Shown here: piece by piece, positions 55,071 to 64,000 of the stretch | How positions within the stretch are numbered: the stretch's first letter is position 1 | How the letters are laid out: every line of letters starts with the position of its first letter | Assembly (NCBI RefSeq): GCF_001642475.1 | Contig: NW_019173975.1 | Span: 202,014 to 266,013 of the forward strand | Direction of reading: 5' to 3' | Source of the DNA: Fonsecaea monophora | Taxonomy: Eukaryota; Ascomycota; Eurotiomycetes; Chaetothyriales; Herpotrichiellaceae | DNA length: 64,000 nt | The notes under the pieces: model-generated | Databases searched by the model: none | Seen by the model: only the letters and a program-made list of their open reading frames with translations | What the model was told of the DNA's origin: nothing | Made by a program: the position numbers and the translations under genes

Positions 55071-58000
55071 TTAAAACGAGTCGAAGTCTGTGCCTGCCAT
55101 CAAACCCAACATCCTACCCTGGAATTTCCGTCCAACTTCCTGCCACTTGACCTGTATCCCTGCTGCAAGGACAGACCAGGGCATTGCCATTCCCAATCCA
55201 GGATCATTATCAACTTCAGGGATTGAAGCGTGATCTCCGAGGCTTCTAGTCCACGACACTAATTCTGCAAACATGGGGCCAAAGTCTGTAATCAGCCGTT
55301 CCTCGGAAGTTTTCCCAGCTTCGATATTGAGATCCAGCAGTGTCAGGATCAAATGAAGAATTGGAGGCAGGATGATTGGGTCGTGTGCGAGAGCAGGAAG
55401 AGTGTGGAGTGTTGTCAACATTAAAAGGGATTCGTGGGTCAACGCAGGGAGTTGTAGAGCGTTAGGACCTATGGTGGAAATGATGATTATGAGTGTTTGC
55501 AGGCTTAGCTTCACCAATGAGGGGTGGAGGAGGGTGGAATTCGCCAGGTAAGGTGATGTGACTAGTGAGGTGAGGAGAAGCGATAGTCGCGAACACATTG
55601 GTAGATACAGTGCTTCGGCAAGAAGCTTGTGTAGATCCTTTGGAATGCGTTTGGACCGGGCTTCGAGCTTCGCCGCTGTTTTGGCGGCGACTTCCATGCG
55701 CGAAGAGAATGTTCGGACCTTGAGCACACCTGGTCCAGTCAGCTTGTCGGCCGCTTGTAGGGCCATAGGCTGAAGTGTGCGATAAGACAAGTTCGTCGAA
55801 ATGGTGTCAACCGGTGCCGAGGAATAGTGCGGTTCAAGACGAGGTGGTAATCGATTCGACGGGAATGAGGGTTCGTGTAGACCTTTGGTCGCAGAGGGAT
55901 TGTCAATGTCATCGTCGATTCCTGCCAGCTCTCTTGACCCTAGAGATATTGCTGTCAAGAGGGTTGCACGTGTTGCCAAAGAGAAATCCCCTTCGAAATA
56001 GGTGCTAATGATCCAGGGTCCCATTAACCTGGGTTTTGCAACCAGACATGCGATCACGGCTTCCAGTCTGGATTGTTGCAAGTCTTCTTTTGACATTCCT
56101 TCCTGCAAATTGACAAGAGATGAAGCCAGTTGGAAGATATTCGCTGACAATTCGTCCCCAAAGTTAGCTTTTCGACGTATCAACGAAGGAGCAGTCTTGA
56201 TTGCTAGTTCAACAACGGGAGGGTCGTTGTCAGTGTTGAGCTGCTTGATCAGAGACGAGATGTAGACAGGAGGGGTGGGTTTGTTGCGATTGACCAGTGT
56301 AGGATCTTCGTCAGAATCTGAAGGGTCGGAATCTGGTGGCGGGTAAGGGGGTAGATCCTCCTCTTCCCCAGTCGAATCTTCTCCGTCTGAATCAGGAAGT
56401 TCTTCAATGGCCATGATCTTAGAACTTTGAGGTCGTGACTCTGCTGCTAAACGTTTGCGACGCAGAGGTTTTGGCGTGGCCTGTAATGGGCGCTTTTTCA
56501 AGGGCTCGGCCGTTTTCTTTAGGAGTTGATCCAAACTCCCCACTGCATCGTGTATGTTGACCAAATTCAACCATCGCTCCACCTCCTCCCCTTCCATCTC
56601 CTCGACGCCAAAGTTCATGACCTTTCCCGGCTCATCTACTAGTCTCGAGACTGCGACTGCAACTATCATCCCCAAAAGCCGGGCACGAGGTATTGATGCA
56701 GAAAGTCGATTGGAAACTGTCCGAATGAAAACGCCGGAACTTGATACCTTCTTGGCCGCGCTATGATCCAAACGATTGAGGTAGCCGAAAGCAAGCATGA
56801 TGATCTGGGCGGTCGCTACAAAAGCCCAAGCATATGTAAGCACAGGATCTTCCATCTGGCACAAGCATCGAATAGTGTGCGGACTTTGTAGAGTTCACTT
56901 ACACTCCTGCTGCAGGATGGCATCGCGCTGAATTTGCATTTTATTCCCAAAGTTCTCCAAGCTTCTCTCAAGAACTTGTTCAAGTTTGCCTGGTACCAGT
57001 TAGCCTGCCGCAAAGGAGTATGACACTGTGATTTACTCTGCCTCGCTGCCAAGGTTGCAATCACGGCCCTACGGGCGTCGAGGCCGAGGCCAGCATACTC
57101 TCCGTTCGTGCTCGTCAGCCAGTGGATAACATGCGCTTCTAGAATGGGATTGTGTTGCACAAGTCCACTGATCAGGGCTGCCACTCCTCCAACAATGGAG
57201 GTGTTCATTATCAGCAATTCCTTGGGTTCCAAAATACTTGCTCCGCTTCCGAAAGATCTCCGTGCAAGGTCTCGCAGGACGGTATCAAAGAGAACCTTTT
57301 GGTCGTAGTTTGGGAGACCCTGGACCAACATGTGCATTGGAGTCCACAACGCTCGTTTACCAAGCAGTAGTGAGTTGTAGAGCTCGCTGATGAGTGTATC
57401 TATCCTTTGGTCAGCAAGGTTTCTATGTAGATACGCCCGGACAAGTTATACCACGATACCCAAGATTAAGCCCCCTCTTCAGAACCAGGCAGAGAAGGCT
57501 CATCTCTTGAGTATTGGAACCGGGTGATGCATTGATGCTCATTGCGGCGGTCGAAATATTGCATCCAAGCCATCTTGAGTACTCGTTTCCGTCTCCAAGC
57601 CATTTCTCATTCTCTCCTAGCCCATCCAGATCCCGAATCGTGGCAAGGACTTGAGACATGGATGTGAGGATCTTGCTGCCTGCAAGTAGAGCTGTCGCCT
57701 CTTGCCAGAATACGCGGCGCTGTGTATCTGTGGGAATAGTTCTAGTAGCATGGGATAGAAATTTTGATATAATCATGTTGCCAGCGAGGATTGACGATAA
57801 TACAGCAACAGTATCTTCCATAACTGACCGATCTTGACTGGTGGTGAGAGAAGAGAGGCGTCTGATATGCATCAAGAGTGCCCCGAGTCCTGCGACACTA
57901 GTAAGTGATAGTAGCAGTGCTGACCTGAGCTGCGTATTTGTCCTCGAAAGAGTAGATTGTCGCAGATGAAGCCATTGATCAGGGATGGTGATGGTGACAA

Positions 58001-58457
58001 GTACGTTGATGATCTGGGAAGCCTTCGGGCCGGGGACGTGGATATTGAAGTCATGTCTCCCTTCAATGCCATACTGGAGATACTGTAGAACCGCTGCCAG
58101 GTCTTCAGTATTTGGCTGATTCTTCAGAATCTCAAGCGCATCATCTGGTAGGGAGGCTTGGGGGGCTTTGTCCAAGTAACTCTTTCGAAGGAATGCAGTG
58201 GAGTCGAGACGCTTATGATTCGTCTTTTGTGTCTCTGCAGATGTCGAACCTATAGACGTCTCAGTCGATGGACGGAGACTAAATGTATCGCTTGCGTTGT
58301 CGCTGGTCTCTGTTGTGATGTCGAGCACAGATATCTTGGGTTTGCCAGTGGCTGTGCGTGATGCAGGCACTGGTTCCCTTAGCGACAGGGCTTCGAGGTT
58401 ATTGATGCTATTCTGCAGGTTGCGGGTGGTCTTGACGGGCTCCAATAGACTTTCCAT
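55071..58457 (-). CDS. TEL2: Telomere length regulation protein Tel2 (TTT complex)
   Basis: Part of the Tel2-Tti1-Tti2 co-chaperone needed for stability of PIKK kinases (TOR, ATM, ATR). Four exons: 58457-57452, 57399-57037, 56989-56903, 56848-55071; 1077 residues. Starts MESLLEPVKTTRNLQNS. The middle holds the Tel2 hallmark ENFGNKMQIQRDAILQQE (family: LFGDKxxIxxxPxLxQE). The C-terminal Tel2 domain starts near PPVYISSLIKQL, with VELAIKTAPSLIRRKANFGDEL. An acidic linker (PDSDGEDSTGEEED) separates them; in other species Tel2 is phosphorylated by CK2 in such a stretch. The join between exons 3 and 4 uses a poor AAG acceptor, since the better CCAG six bases earlier breaks frame. The rest of the gene is intact. 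Confidence 0.9.
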
Positions 58458-59069
58458 GTCTGCAGTTGCATACTGTTGTGGTGATTTGAGGCGAATGGCG
58501 CAGCCTGCTCGAATGTTCGAAGAGGACGAGGTGTGTGAGGCCACAGCCAGGGACAAGGCTGCCTGCGTGACCGCCCAGGTGCTTTCTGCCACAGGCCACT
58601 CTAGGTACAAGGTACTGGGAAGCCGGGCACCTGCTTGGGTGCTTGGGTACTCGAATGATACAATGGTGCCCGTGACATAATAATACTAACCGCCTGGGTG
58701 TGCCCGCCTTCTCCGCCAAGATGCGCCACCTTCCAGGTACCAATGACCTACAAGGCACGAAGTACTGTACACAGGAAAACGGAGGTCAGAAGCTTACACA
58801 AGACCTCCTCGCCCTACAACTTTCCGAGCATCAATCTTCTCAGTGCCATTCCACAAGGCTTGATGCGATATATCACTTTAAGGGCTGACGGTGGGCTCTT
58901 GACATGCTGTGTCTCCCAGCCAATGCATGTGTGACGAGCCAGGAACCTCAGAGAAAGCCTCCTCTGTTTGGCTGACTACCTATCGAGCTGCGACTCCATC
59001 ACTTCTTCGTTCTCAGATATTTCCACCCTGGGCAGTCCCCGACGAGGACCGCTTAGTCCTAAACTCAAC
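58458..59069. promoter_or_regulatory. Divergent promoter region, TEL2 / UBA3
   Basis: 612 bases between two ATGs read outwards. Short frames only. Both genes are housekeeping and may share this promoter. Confidence 0.55.
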
Positions 59070-60432
59070 ATGTCGATACCCATCTCATCACTTCTCACAA
59101 ATGGCACTCCCACACCTCCACGCGATCGATGGTAAGCCTGATCCAAGGTTGTGCTGAGTGCCCATATCTAACATGAATCCAAGGACCTATCTTGACCGTC
59201 TTCTATCAACCACCTCACCATATGCCGGAGATGAATTTGTACCTGGAGAAGAGACCATCAATACACTGGAGTCGTCACGAGTCCTTGTGATCGGCGCCGG
59301 CGGGCTAGGATGTGAGATTCTGAAGAACCTCGCATTGTCCGGCTTCAAGGATATTCACGTTATCGACATGGACACCATCGATGTGTCCAATTTGAACCGT
59401 CAATTCCTCTTCCGCCAGTCCGATGTAGGAAAATTTAAAGCTGAAGTCGCCGCGGCATTCGTGGAGAAACGCGTTCCTGGCGTCAAGATCACCCCTTACA
59501 ATGGTAAGATCCAGGACAAGGACGAAGAATACTACATGCAATTCAAGTTAGTCATATGTGGACTCGACAGCATCGAGGCCCGGCGCTGGATAAACGCCAC
59601 ACTGGTAGACATGGTCGACATGGAAAACCCCGAATCCCTTAAACCTCTGATTGATGGCGGCACCGAAGGGTTCAAAGGCCAAGCGCGAGTAATCCTCCCG
59701 AGTCTCACTTCTTGCATTGAGTGCCAGCTCTCCATGCATGCGCCTCGTGCTGCTGTGCCCTTGTGCACGTTGGCCACCATCCCGCGCCAACCTCAACATT
59801 GTATAGAGTGGGCGCACATCATAGCGTGGGAAGAACAACGCAAAGGTGAAACGCTCGACACCGACGATCCGGAACACATCTCCTGGTTATACACCACCGC
59901 CTTGAAACGCGCGAATGAGTTCAATATCTCAGGGGTAACGTACTCGATGACCCAGGGTGTGGTGAAAAACATCATCCCGGCAATCGCGTCCACAAATGCG
60001 ATTATCGCGGCGAGTTGTTGCAACGAGGCCTTGAAAATTGCGACAGGCTGCGCGCCCTTTCTGGAAAATTACATGATGTACACGGGCGACTCCAACGAGG
60101 GTGGCCTTTACACATACACCTTTGCGGCGGAGAAGAAGGAGGATTGCCCGGTATGCGGCAACCTAGCCCAAACGCTAACCATTGATCCGGAGTGGACGCT
60201 GGAAGACTTCCTCGCAAGCCTGGCTGAAAGGGCTGAAGCCCAACTCAAGAAGCCGAGTATAAGGACGGAAGCGAAGACGCTATATGTACAAGCTCCGAAG
60301 AGCTTGGAAGAGCAGACAAGACCCAACCTGGTGAAGAGAATGAGGGAGTTGGTGAGTGACGGCGAGGAAGTAGGTGTCAGTGATGCGGCATTCATGATCA
60401 GTTTCAAGTTTCGGCTGGTGTACAAGAAGTGA
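59070..60432 (+). CDS. UBA3: NEDD8-activating enzyme E1 catalytic subunit Uba3
   Basis: Adenylates and thioesterifies NEDD8 (Rub1) with partner Ula1, then passes it to Ubc12 for cullin modification. Two exons, 59070-59131 and 59184-60432, with a 52-base intron carrying an ideal branch site (ATCTAAC); 436 residues. Exon 1 gives MSIPISSLLTNGTPTPPRDRW, joined to TYLDRLLSTTSPYAGDEFVPG. Motifs: nucleotide binding GAGGLGCEIL, DMDTIDVSNLNRQFLF, catalytic Cys in AVPLCTLATIPRQPQHCIEW, zinc cysteines SCIEC and CPVC, and a C-terminal ubiquitin-fold domain (SIRTEAKTLYVQAP). Length matches yeast and human Uba3. The ATG of the overlapping 59101 frame is not used, because it breaks the join. Confidence 0.95.
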
Positions 60433-60704
60433 AAAAAAGAGTATAGAGTCGAAGGCCCAGCCTGATTGCGGAAATACTTTGAAAGACTGGTTGAAGAGCA
60501 GGATTGATCCTCGGAGGAGAATCATTCACCACGTCACCTGCTGCTTGTTACCAAGTTTGCACAAGCAAAGAACTTTTCTGATTTTGCAATCCGAGGTATC
60601 TAGAGAAGCGCACAAAACCTGCAATGCATGAAACGCCAAGAGATGCAAGTCATGATCATATCACATGCTCAGTGTCCTGGACGGGGATCACTTTCCGTGG
60701 GTGG

Positions 60705-61884
60705 TCATTTCCCGATTTCTTCCAACGCCTTCAATAGTCTCGTCGCCTTCTTCTTCAGGATATCGACACTTTCCAAGAACAAGACATCACTCGGGAATTG
60801 GCCGGTGCTCTCAATGTTGAAGATGAAATGATCTTGTACCCTACCCAGCTTGACTTTCCCCTTGAACTCCTCGTGCCGGAGGCATTCTCGTGAAACAGTG
60901 TCGCGCATGGGATCTTTGACGACAGCCTTCTCATCACCTTCACGGTTGTGGTATGCTGGTTCGTCCGAAGCCGCGTCCGAGGGTGTCACACGTTCGAGGT
61001 CGATCACGCCCGGAGGGAAGCATTTTTGGAATTTTCGCGCGTCTGCCCCTAGAATGGGTTTCGTGATGTTTATGGTGGGCAGGAGGCGATATGTAGCAGT
61101 TGCCACAGGTGAGAACTTTGCGTGGTCACCACCCTTGGACATGTGTGCGTGCATGACCAAGTCGATTTCTTGACCTGGCCGTAATTTGGCGATCAATATA
61201 TCTGGACTAACTGCTTGAATCGGCTCCTTGTCGAAAAGTACTTCCTGTACCCCTTGAGCCTGGAATTCAATATGTCGTGAATAGACGCTGCTGTTGATGT
61301 ATTTTTCTTCTGGCTCTGTCGCGTTTCTATCCGCCTGTGGATTTCGTTCGCATTTGACTTTTAGCTTGAGCACCACTGTGTTTCTATCCGTCAAACCCGT
61401 CCCCTTCGAACCACTGTCAGAATGCGGCTCGACAAATATTCTGAACTCTTTGAAACCCTCGAGGCTTCCTTTCAATGGTATGAGTCCTAGCCGATGGGCG
61501 AGGACCTCATCCGCTATCACAGAGGTGTTGTTCTGAACATAGACCTTTTCAATGGCCAAGGTAGGCACTTCGGCGAGCAGGATGCGGCGGAAAGCGTTGG
61601 CGACAGAGGCGTCGACTCCGACAAGGGAGAATGTGGCTTCATTTCTTTGATTCTGGTGGAAGAGTATTTTCAGATTGTTCTCGAATTTGTCGGTCGACCA
61701 AGAGTTGTCCTCGCCCGCATGGTGACCCGGGAAGTCGGTTGATGTGATATTGGTGACGGTCTCGGCGTTGATACCAACAACCTGCCAATGGGGTCAGCAG
61801 TCAGTCCTGTAACACATTCTTCAGACACACGCGACCTACCTTCCGCCTGTCAAGACCGTCGTGTGAGTGCTGTAAGGGAGCCAT
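60705..61884 (-). CDS. RPC40: RNA polymerase I and III subunit RPAC1 (Rpc40/AC40)
   Basis: Alpha-like (Rpb3-type) subunit shared by RNA polymerases I and III; pairs with AC19 to start assembly. Two exons: 61884-61840 (MAPLQHSHDGLDRRK) and 61781-60705, with a 58-base intron; 373 residues. The join restores RRKVVGINAETVTNITST, the family N-terminus. Alpha motif FSLVGVDASVANAFRRILLAEVPTLAIEKV is the dimerisation D-domain. The middle covers VLAHRLGLIPL and the insert domain. The C-terminus (ESTGQFPSDVLFLESVDIL) also matches. Convergent with UBA3 (272 bases between stops) and divergent from the complex I gene (300 bases). Confidence 0.95.
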
Positions 61885-62184
61885 GGGGGAGTTGAATAGT
61901 TGTCCGCAGTATGTCCCTCGAGCGACAAAATTGAATCAAAAAGATTCTCCAAAATTGGAATTACATAAGCTAGTGGAGACTCGTAATTCCCACCAATCAT
62001 GGCTCCGGTAATAGCTGGACGTATTGGCGAAGCTATCCCAGTCGCTGTCATTGACTTCCTCCCTCAGTGGCCAAGGGCACACTTGAGAGGCACTTCTACT
62101 TCGATTGATGCGGCCAACCTTGAAGCATCGACTCGACGACAATTGCGCCCTCTCTCTTCTGGCCTCGTGCCAAAAAGGACAAGC
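61885..62184. promoter_or_regulatory. Shared divergent promoter, RPC40 / complex I 49 kDa subunit
   Basis: Exactly 300 bases between the two start codons, so both promoters and 5' leaders must overlap here. The 62-codon frame upstream of the complex I start is in frame with it but has no conserved sequence. Confidence 0.6.
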
Positions 62185-63722
62185 ATGACGATGGCGGCCT
62201 CATTTGTGCGAGCTGCGAGCCGGCACGCACACTCTTCAAAACGACTTTGCCGCACACCAAATCTTCAGCTTCCCTCGAGACAGAGGCAGTCGCTCCTTTT
62301 CTCCCGTTCGATCTCGTCGACCGCTCCTCGAAGGGCAGAACCTAGCACCACCGGGCCCATCTCTGCTCCCAACCCCGAAACCCCTGGTGGACCTTTATCC
62401 ACGACCATCAGTCCCACTGATTCTACCTTCACCAAGCACGTCCAGCAAGACTCCAACTTGATCAATAAAGCCCCCGATACGAGCTTGGGTGATGACTACG
62501 AGACAAGAAAGATCCGACATTATACAGTAAACTTTGGTCCGCAACATCCCGCCGCACACGGAGTGTTGCGTCTGATTCTCGAGCTCAATGGTGAAGAAAT
62601 TGTCCGCGCAGATCCTCACGTAGGACTGCTACATCGGGGGACGGAAAAATTGATCGAGTACAAGACATATCTCCAGGCTCTGCCATATTTCGACCGATTT
62701 GACTACGTTTCGATGATGACCAACGAGCAATGTTTCTCGCTCGCCGTCGAGAAGCTGCTCAATATCGACATTCCGGAGCGAGCCAAATACATTCGGACCA
62801 TGTTTGGGGAAATCACAAGGATATTGAATCACCTGATGTCGATTCTTTCGCACGCTATGGATGTTGGCGCTCTGACTCCTTTCCTGTGGGGTTTCGAGGA
62901 GCGAGAGAAGCTCATGGTATGGGAAGACACCAAATGTTGTGCTATTCGCTAACTGGAGTACAGGAATTCTACGAACGTGTCTCAGGTGCACGCTTGCATG
63001 CTGCATATGTGCGCCCTGGTGGTGTCAAGGCAGACCTTCCCCTTGGATTACTGGACGATATCTATGCATGGGCAACTCAGTTCGGTGATCGCATTGACGA
63101 GACTGAGGAACTCCTGACAGACAACCGTATCTGGATCGGCAGAACAAAGGGCGTTGGTGTCGTTTCCGCTGCTGATGCGCTCAACTATTCCTTCTCCGGC
63201 GTCATGCTGCGAGGCTCCGGCGTTCCCTGGGACATTCGGAAGAGTCAGCCCTATGATGCCTACGATAAGGTCGAATTCGATGTGCCAGTTGGTCAGAATG
63301 GTGACTGTTACGATCGATACCTGTGCCGAATGGAAGAGTTCCGACAATCTTTACGCATCATCCATCAGTGCCTGAACCAGATGCCTCCGGGTCCTGTCAA
63401 AGTCGAAGATTACAAGATTGCCCCGCCCCCACGAGCAGCTATGAAGGAGAACATGGAGGCCCTCATTCACCACTTTTTGCTCTTCACCAAAGGCTATACT
63501 GTTCCACCAGGAGATACCTACAGCGCGATTGAAGCCCCCAAGGGAGAAATGGGCGTCTATCTCGTCAGCGACGGAAGCGAACGACCATACCGATGTAAAG
63601 TTCGAGCACCTGGATTCGCCCACCTGGGCTGTTTCGATCAGATCAGCCGTGGCCATCTACTTGCTGATGCAGTAGCCATAATCGGGACAATGGATCTGGT
63701 CTTCGGAGAGGTAGATCGTTAG
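62185..63722 (+). CDS. nuo-49: NADH:ubiquinone oxidoreductase 49 kDa subunit (NDUFS2/Nuo49)
   Basis: Core subunit of mitochondrial complex I, lining the ubiquinone pocket near cluster N2. Two exons, 62185-62916 and 62964-63722, with a 47-base intron; 496 residues. The N-terminus MTMAASFVRAASRHAHSSKR is an Arg/Ser/Ala mitochondrial presequence, followed by a Pro-rich spacer. The mature core starts with TVNFGPQHPAAHGVLRL and runs through DPHVGLLHRGTEKLIE and LPYFDRFDYVS; this includes the quinone-pocket His in PQHPAAHG and Tyr in YFDRFDYVS. The join gives REKLMEFYERVSGARLHAAYVRPGG. The C-terminus ends MDLVFGEVDR as in the family. The frame is open 62 codons upstream, but the presequence start is clear. 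Confidence 0.96.
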
Positions 63723-64000
63723 TTCAGGAGCAGAGGGTTTATTCTAGCTCAAATAGCTGCAGAATTGTTGAATTATCATGTCTCGTCGTGGATTTGTAAA
63801 TAGTGGTATGGTGGTGATTCTATATCAGAAAGTCACGTGGGCAGTCATGTGACTGACTGTATTGTGAATTCGACCTAAGTCGGACCACCTTGTAATGCGC
63901 CAACCGTGTAACGCGTCACCGTGGAACGCGCCATCCATTACCCACTACCTTTCATTCCATTCATTCGTACGTACCCAATTACTCTCCTTTTCTTCTCTAG
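63723..64000. other. 3' region of the complex I gene and upstream region of a next gene
   Basis: No coding frame. Contains CACGTG at 63834-63839, a TCATGTGA shortly after, and the imperfect triple repeat listed separately, which suggest promoter elements for a gene beyond the window edge. Confidence 0.45.
63891..63936. repeat. Imperfect triple tandem repeat with MCB-like ACGCGT
   Basis: Three units of 15-16 bases: tgtaatgcgccaaccg, tgtaacgcgtcaccg, tggaacgcgccatcc. The middle unit contains ACGCGT at 63911-63916, the MluI cell-cycle box core bound by MBF-type factors; the outer units differ by one or two bases. Function is inferred only from motif. Confidence 0.6.

Noticed and set aside
59101..59157. 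ATG frame MALPHLHAID before UBA3
   Set aside because: Its donor phase does not match the UBA3 acceptor; the ATG at 59070 in another frame joins correctly.
1..64000. Search for CRISPR arrays, transposons, rRNA, viral genes or toxin genes
   Set aside because: No regular repeat-spacer pattern, terminal repeats, transposase, reverse transcriptase, rRNA or toxin motifs were seen.

Overview
The window is nuclear DNA from a filamentous ascomycete (Pezizomycotina). It shows many intron-bearing genes with small introns (mostly 46-72 bases, GT..AG, some with a visible CTAAC or CTGAC branch motif). Most recognisable genes are single-copy eukaryotic housekeeping genes: PEX5, SNX4, dynamitin, TEL2, UBA3, RPC40, ALG12, YOS1 and the complex I 49 kDa subunit. 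A creB-type deubiquitinase with a long charged C-terminal coiled coil is typical of Eurotiomycetes. A black-yeast-like (Chaetothyriales) or related Eurotiomycete source is an inference, not proven by the sequence. I see no rRNA, tRNA, transposon, CRISPR array or viral segment.

Layout. 0.2-9.1 kb: vacuolar-type zinc transporter (-), DUF202 membrane protein (+), SIRT4-like sirtuin (-), DHA1-type MFS transporter (+). 9.8-15.4 kb: two proteins of unknown function on the minus strand, one coiled-coil and proline-rich, one with four membrane segments. 17.3-22.5 kb: kinetochore Nnf1, a kynurenine formamidase-like hydrolase and a disordered basic protein, all minus. 22.5-25.5 kb has no convincing gene. 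25.5-29.7 kb: glycine-rich RRM protein (+), ChaC-type gamma-glutamylcyclotransferase (-) in six tiny exons, penta-EF-hand protein (+). 31.9-34.3 kb: creB (+). 35.8-40.7 kb: YOS1 (-) in four small exons, a cupin (+), a small candidate gene (-), ALG12 (+).

40.9-49.3 kb: four minus-strand genes in a row (dynamitin, SNX4, CorA-like transporter, PEX5). 50.5-52.4 kb: a cytochrome P450 (+). 53.4-58.5 kb: a mitochondrial two-RRM protein (-) and TEL2 (-). 59.1-63.7 kb: UBA3 (+), RPC40 (-), complex I 49 kDa subunit (+).

The genes do not form a pathway cluster. The P450 has no polyketide, peptide or terpene synthase next to it. Several pairs are divergent and probably share promoters: sirtuin/MFS, YOS1/cupin, candidate/ALG12, TEL2/UBA3 and RPC40/complex I.

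Exon models were built by hand from splice sites, reading phase and family motifs. Several genes (YOS1, ChaC, exon 1 of UBA3, RPC40 and PEF1) are visible only after splicing by eye. The notable observations are gene-structure oddities: a start codon split by an intron, a 14-base exon with a split catalytic cysteine codon in creB, and an in-frame but weak splice acceptor in TEL2. I found no convincing new multi-gene system.
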